Below are positions 6,491 to 9,183 of a stretch of DNA of 9,183 nucleotides, one piece after another. A model generated the notes under the pieces. It did no database searches. It saw nothing but the letters and a program-made list of their open reading frames with translations, and was not told the origin of the DNA. Both the position numbers and the translations under genes were made by a program. Position 1 is the first letter of the stretch; the number at the start of each line of letters is the position of its first letter. Source of the stretch: Acidobacteriota bacterium (lineage in GTDB: Bacteria; Acidobacteriota; Terriglobia; Terriglobales; Acidobacteriaceae); NCBI GenBank assembly GCA_021805955.1, contig JAJZDO010000833.1:1-9183 (forward strand), read 5' to 3'.

Positions 6491-7453
6491 TCAACGCGCG
6501 GGTTCTCTGGATCCGGTCTTCCACCGACGCATTCCCGCGACAGACTCCCTTGGGAGACAGCTCAAAACGCTGTAGGCGAGGGCGCGCATCCCTCGCTTGT
6601 CAGGAGCCACACATTGCAGAAAATCCTTCCGTGCTTCCGGGAGCCGCAGATCCTCCCAGTTGCATTCGGCAACACGATACTGAGCGTCGCGCAGCCCAAG
6701 CTTTAACGCACGACGTTGATCGGTCGTCAGATCGGCCATTCCCGCAAGCATCGTCCGGTATAGTCGAGCTCTCTGCTCAAACCGCCGCCGATGATTCCCT
6801 GAGAAGTTACCGGGATGCATGCGCCGCCACGTGAGTGGCCGCGGAAGGTACGCAAATTGGCCGCCGCGCCGCAAAATTTCAAGAAATAACAAGAGGTCGT
6901 CGATCCCAGCAAACTCCTGGAAGCGCAAGGAGTGTTCCCGGAGAAAATCAAGGCGAATCATGATGGTGGACATCAGAGGAATTGCAAACTCCTCGATCAT
7001 TCGCTGAAATAGGTCTGTGGGATCGTTTAATGCCGGGAAGTGATCGACGAAGGTTTTTGGGAATTGACCCTCTGCATTGAACTGGAAAGCGTCCGTATAT
7101 GTCACGGTCGCCTGCGGCGCGGCCAATGCGAAGGCCACTTGCGCCTCAAGCTTGTCTGGAGCCCATAAGTCATCGTTATCCAGAAAAGCGACAAACTCTC
7201 CGCGGCATTGATCGAGACCAGAATTCCTGGCTGCCGAAATTCCACCTCGAGATTGCCAGACGACATTGACCCTGCCCTCGTAGTCTTCAAGCATCTGAGC
7301 GGTGTGGTCTGTGCTCCCGTCGTCGACAACAATCACCTGGAAATTCCTGTAACTCTGTTTGTATACGCTCTCCAGAGCCTCCCGTAGGAGCTCAGCCCGG
7401 TCAAAGGTCGGAATGACGATCGAAATCAGCGGGGTATTTGTTGTTTCTTGCAT
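6491..7453 (-). CDS. Family 2 glycosyltransferase (GT-A fold)
   Basis: The 320-residue protein opens with TPLISIVIPTFDRAELLREALESV, the classical start of GT2 enzymes. It continues with VIVVDDGSTDHT (Asp44-Asp45, nucleotide binding), GGISAARNSGL (from about residue 70) and VAFLDNDDLW with the metal-binding D-x-D at Asp92-Asn-Asp94. The remainder has the WRRMHPGNFS segment often seen in the acceptor half. It should transfer a sugar from a nucleotide donor to a lipid-linked intermediate on the cytoplasmic side; the sugar is not predictable. The ATG at 7453 is only 16 bp past the stop of the PaaK-like gene. GGAG at 7470-7467 overlaps that stop and lies 13 nt from the ATG, with AGGA directly next to it, so translational coupling to the upstream gene is likely. 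It converges with the beta-helix gene across 177 bp in which I see no convincing terminator. Confidence 0.9.
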   Translation of the reverse strand: MQETTNTPLISIVIPTFDRAELLREALESVYKQSYRNFQVIVVDDGSTDHTAQMLEDYEGRVNVVWQSRGGISAARNSGLDQCRGEFVAFLDNDDLWAPDKLEAQVAFALAAPQATVTYTDAFQFNAEGQFPKTFVDHFPALNDPTDLFQRMIEEFAIPLMSTIMIRLDFLREHSLRFQEFAGIDDLLLFLEILRRGGQFAYLPRPLTWRRMHPGNFSGNHRRRFEQRARLYRTMLAGMADLTTDQRRALKLGLRDAQYRVAECNWEDLRLPEARKDFLQCVAPDKRGMRALAYSVLSCLPRESVAGMRRWKTGSREPAR

Positions 7454-7469
7454 TCCTATGAGCCTGCTC

Positions 7470-8861
7470 CTATTTTGCTAAAAGCGATGCCGCGAATTCC
7501 GCCGAGGAGGCGTCTACTTCCGAGACGCAGAGACGAATCTTTCCTGAGCGCTCTCGCGGTATCTCGGGCACCTGTTCCAGGGTCCAGCGCACAGGTTCGT
7601 TCATCAGCGCGTCAATGGCCTTACAGATCGAAGAGAGCTCCTGACTTTTTTCGGTATCCTCCTGCTGCACGGCGTATCGCAGATGAATATGGCCCAGGCT
7701 TTTTTGGACGAACTGCACACGCGCGATTGCACGAAAGCTATGGCCCATCTGCGCCATTTGCGTGCCCAGCGTGATGCCCGGAATAATTCCGCCCCCCGGC
7801 AGGAGGATGCCTTCACATACGCGGCCCAGAATCTTTTTAGCGGCCGGAAAGGATCTGCCGCACGTGCATGCTGTCTCTGGGAGTGTTACGCAGTCGCCCG
7901 TGTCGTAGCGGATCAGCGGCTGTCCGTAGTTCAGCAAATCCGTGATCAACAGGCGATACGCGGGGCCATCCGGGGTATCGCCAATCGGGTCAAACTCCAC
8001 CAGTGACGACCAGGGATGAAAGTGCAGCCGGTCGTGCGCAGCGCATTCGGCGGCAATCATGGCGACTTCCCGGCTGCCGTAGTACATCGTCACAGGTATG
8101 CCGAAGACGGATTCAATCAGCGTGCGATTCTCATCGTTCATCACCTCGGCGGTTGCGATCAGTACCTTCGGCCGGTGCCGCATGCCATGGCTGCGAAGAT
8201 GTCCCGCAAAGGCGGCCAGCACGGTGGAGTATGCATAGAGTACCTTCGGCTGCTTCGCTTCATAGCGCTCGCGGAAGCGCTCAAGAATCTCCTCCGTGAT
8301 GATTCCGCTCGGTGCAGGAATACGGCGTAAGAGAGTCTCCTCATACAGCCGCCATTTCCAATTAGGATTGATGGCCATGTCGCGATGCGCGCCCCACAGC
8401 ATCAGTACAGAGTCTCCTGGCCGATAGCCAGACCACCCGTTCAGGGTCCACTGCAGCGCCGACTTGTTTCGCATCCCTTCAATGTCGCGATTGAACTGGA
8501 TGGGTGTGCTGGTGGTGCCGCTGCTTCCTGCGCGCCGCAAATCCTTCATCGAGAACGCAGTCGACAGCAGCCTCGCATCCGGTTCCCGCAGATCGTCGCG
8601 TGTCAGGACCGGAATGGGTAACGGGCGGTCGAGGCGGGCCTGCGAAGGGTGAAATCCCGCGTCGTCAAATCGCTGGCGATAGAACGGAACAGTATCATAG
8701 GCGTGCTGCAGCAGGGCGTGGAGCCGCTTCTCCTGCTCGTGACGCTGCGCCGCGGCCGTCTGTCGCTCAAAGCGGCGGATCGTTCGCATCCGGCGCGCAA
8801 AGCCCTGATAGCGGTCCGGTTCGGCGAAGGGGAGAAGGAAGTGACTGTGAAACACACTCAT
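7470..8861 (-). CDS. PaaK/CapK-like adenylate-forming enzyme (phenylacetate-CoA ligase family)
   Basis: The 463-residue protein belongs to the PaaK-like branch of the ANL superfamily, often annotated as CapK or phenylacetate-CoA ligase in capsule and exopolysaccharide loci. Visible motifs are HAYDTVPFYRQRF (residues 53-65, typical N-terminal signature), the phosphate-binding loop AGSSGTTSTP (111-120), MYYGSREVAMIAAEC (259-273), and LIRYDTGDC (316-324), followed by CTCGR (332-336). Cys273, His277, Cys324, Cys332 and Cys334 could form a structural metal site; this is inference. Known members activate a carboxylic acid with ATP, some then forming the CoA thioester. In a glycan locus the likely use is to decorate sugar with an acyl or amino acid group, but the acid cannot be named and phenylacetate breakdown genes are absent. 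The start is ATG 8861; the region upstream has only a weak AG-rich ribosome site. It lies directly after a truncated paralogue and just before the glycosyltransferase. Confidence 0.85.
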   Translation of the reverse strand: MSVFHSHFLLPFAEPDRYQGFARRMRTIRRFERQTAAAQRHEQEKRLHALLQHAYDTVPFYRQRFDDAGFHPSQARLDRPLPIPVLTRDDLREPDARLLSTAFSMKDLRRAGSSGTTSTPIQFNRDIEGMRNKSALQWTLNGWSGYRPGDSVLMLWGAHRDMAINPNWKWRLYEETLLRRIPAPSGIITEEILERFRERYEAKQPKVLYAYSTVLAAFAGHLRSHGMRHRPKVLIATAEVMNDENRTLIESVFGIPVTMYYGSREVAMIAAECAAHDRLHFHPWSSLVEFDPIGDTPDGPAYRLLITDLLNYGQPLIRYDTGDCVTLPETACTCGRSFPAAKKILGRVCEGILLPGGGIIPGITLGTQMAQMGHSFRAIARVQFVQKSLGHIHLRYAVQQEDTEKSQELSSICKAIDALMNEPVRWTLEQVPEIPRERSGKIRLCVSEVDASSAEFAASLLAK

Positions 8862-8874
8862 TCGGGAATCTTTC

Positions 8875-9183
8875 TCAAGCGATCAGAACTCCGCGCTGCA
8901 TAACTCCAGCCATACGCGGATTCATCTTTCGGCTCCGGCTCTTCCACGGCGCACGCAGCGGCAGCAGCGGGGAATCGGTGGCTGAAACATTGGGATCCAG
9001 CCGTACCCCGGGCACCGGCGATCCATTGGCGTAGACGGTACCGCCCGCCAGCCGGCCAACAATCTTTCCCGCCATCGGAAACCATCGTCCGCAGCTACAG
9101 CTCTGCTCCGTGAGCGTCACACAGTCGCCCGTATCGTAGCGGATGAAGGGCTGCCCGTAGTTCAGCAGGTCCGTCACCAGCAG
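8875..9183 (-). CDS. C-terminal part of a second PaaK/CapK-like protein, divergent or truncated at its end (cut by window edge)
   Basis: The frame enters from the right edge as LLVTDLLNYGQPFIRYDTGDC and keeps CSCGR and KIVGR, aligning without gaps to residues 304-365 of the neighbouring PaaK-like protein with 39 of 62 identical residues by my count. After PGVRL the similarity stops. The paralogue continues for almost 100 residues; here only about 40 unrelated residues follow before the stop at 8875-8877. The C-terminal lobe of the family, needed for full catalysis in most ANL enzymes, is therefore missing or replaced. Either this is a decayed duplicate or a recombination has replaced its end. 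Another frame of the same strand stays open through this junction to a TGA at 8858-8860 that overlaps the next gene's ATG. It lies 13 bp upstream of the full-length paralogue and would be in the same operon. I cannot tell whether the N-terminal part outside the window is intact. Confidence 0.6.
   Translation of the reverse strand: MLVTDLLNYGQPFIRYDTGDCVTLTEQSCSCGRWFPMAGKIVGRLAGGTVYANGSPVPGVRLDPNVSATDSPLLPLRAPWKSRSRKMNPRMAGVMQRGVLIA

Overview
The window looks like part of an exopolysaccharide or O-antigen type surface-glycan locus from a Gram-negative bacterium. My best guess is an Acidobacteriota member (Terriglobia-like). This rests on moderately high GC, on a REP-associated tyrosine transposase (RAYT) surrounded by 'GGGTGGCCCA' and 'CCCCACGTCTC' type hairpin repeats, and on a secreted putative-Ig plus proline linker plus beta-helix protein, a style common in that phylum. 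The phylum call is inference from recalled patterns and was not tested by a search.

Layout. Bases 3-161 hold the last 52 residues of a + strand hydrophobic protein cut by the window edge. Bases 162-884 contain no intact gene. They hold a decayed RAYT transposase whose 3' half, including the catalytic tyrosine region, is lost, embedded in several REP-like palindromes, plus a degenerate second copy of the RAYT leader and start. Bases 885-2432 (- strand) encode a Wzx/MOP-type polysaccharide flippase with a TTG start. A 234-bp divergent intergenic region follows and contains a perfect 8+8 bp dyad. Bases 2667-4031 (+) encode an O-antigen ligase/polymerase family membrane protein. A 257-bp gap with one weak promoter candidate leads to 4289-6313 (+), a secreted beta-helix protein. 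Bases 6314-6490 lie between convergent genes and show no convincing terminator. On the - strand, reading from the right edge, come a truncated PaaK/CapK-like enzyme (8875-9183), a full-length paralogue (7470-8861) and a family 2 glycosyltransferase (6491-7453), closely packed like an operon.

How the genes could work together (inference). The glycosyltransferase adds a sugar to a lipid-linked precursor in the cytoplasm. The flippase moves the lipid-linked unit across the inner membrane. The ligase/polymerase joins it to an acceptor or chain on the periplasmic side. The beta-helix protein acts outside the cytoplasm on, or bound to, the polymer. The PaaK/CapK-like adenylate-forming enzymes probably activate an acid used to decorate the glycan; the substrate cannot be read from the sequence. 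The most unusual spots are the tandem, partly broken PaaK-like paralogues at the right edge, the RAYT/REP graveyard at the left, and the dyad between the divergent flippase and ligase genes. I did not find evidence that compels a wholly new system.
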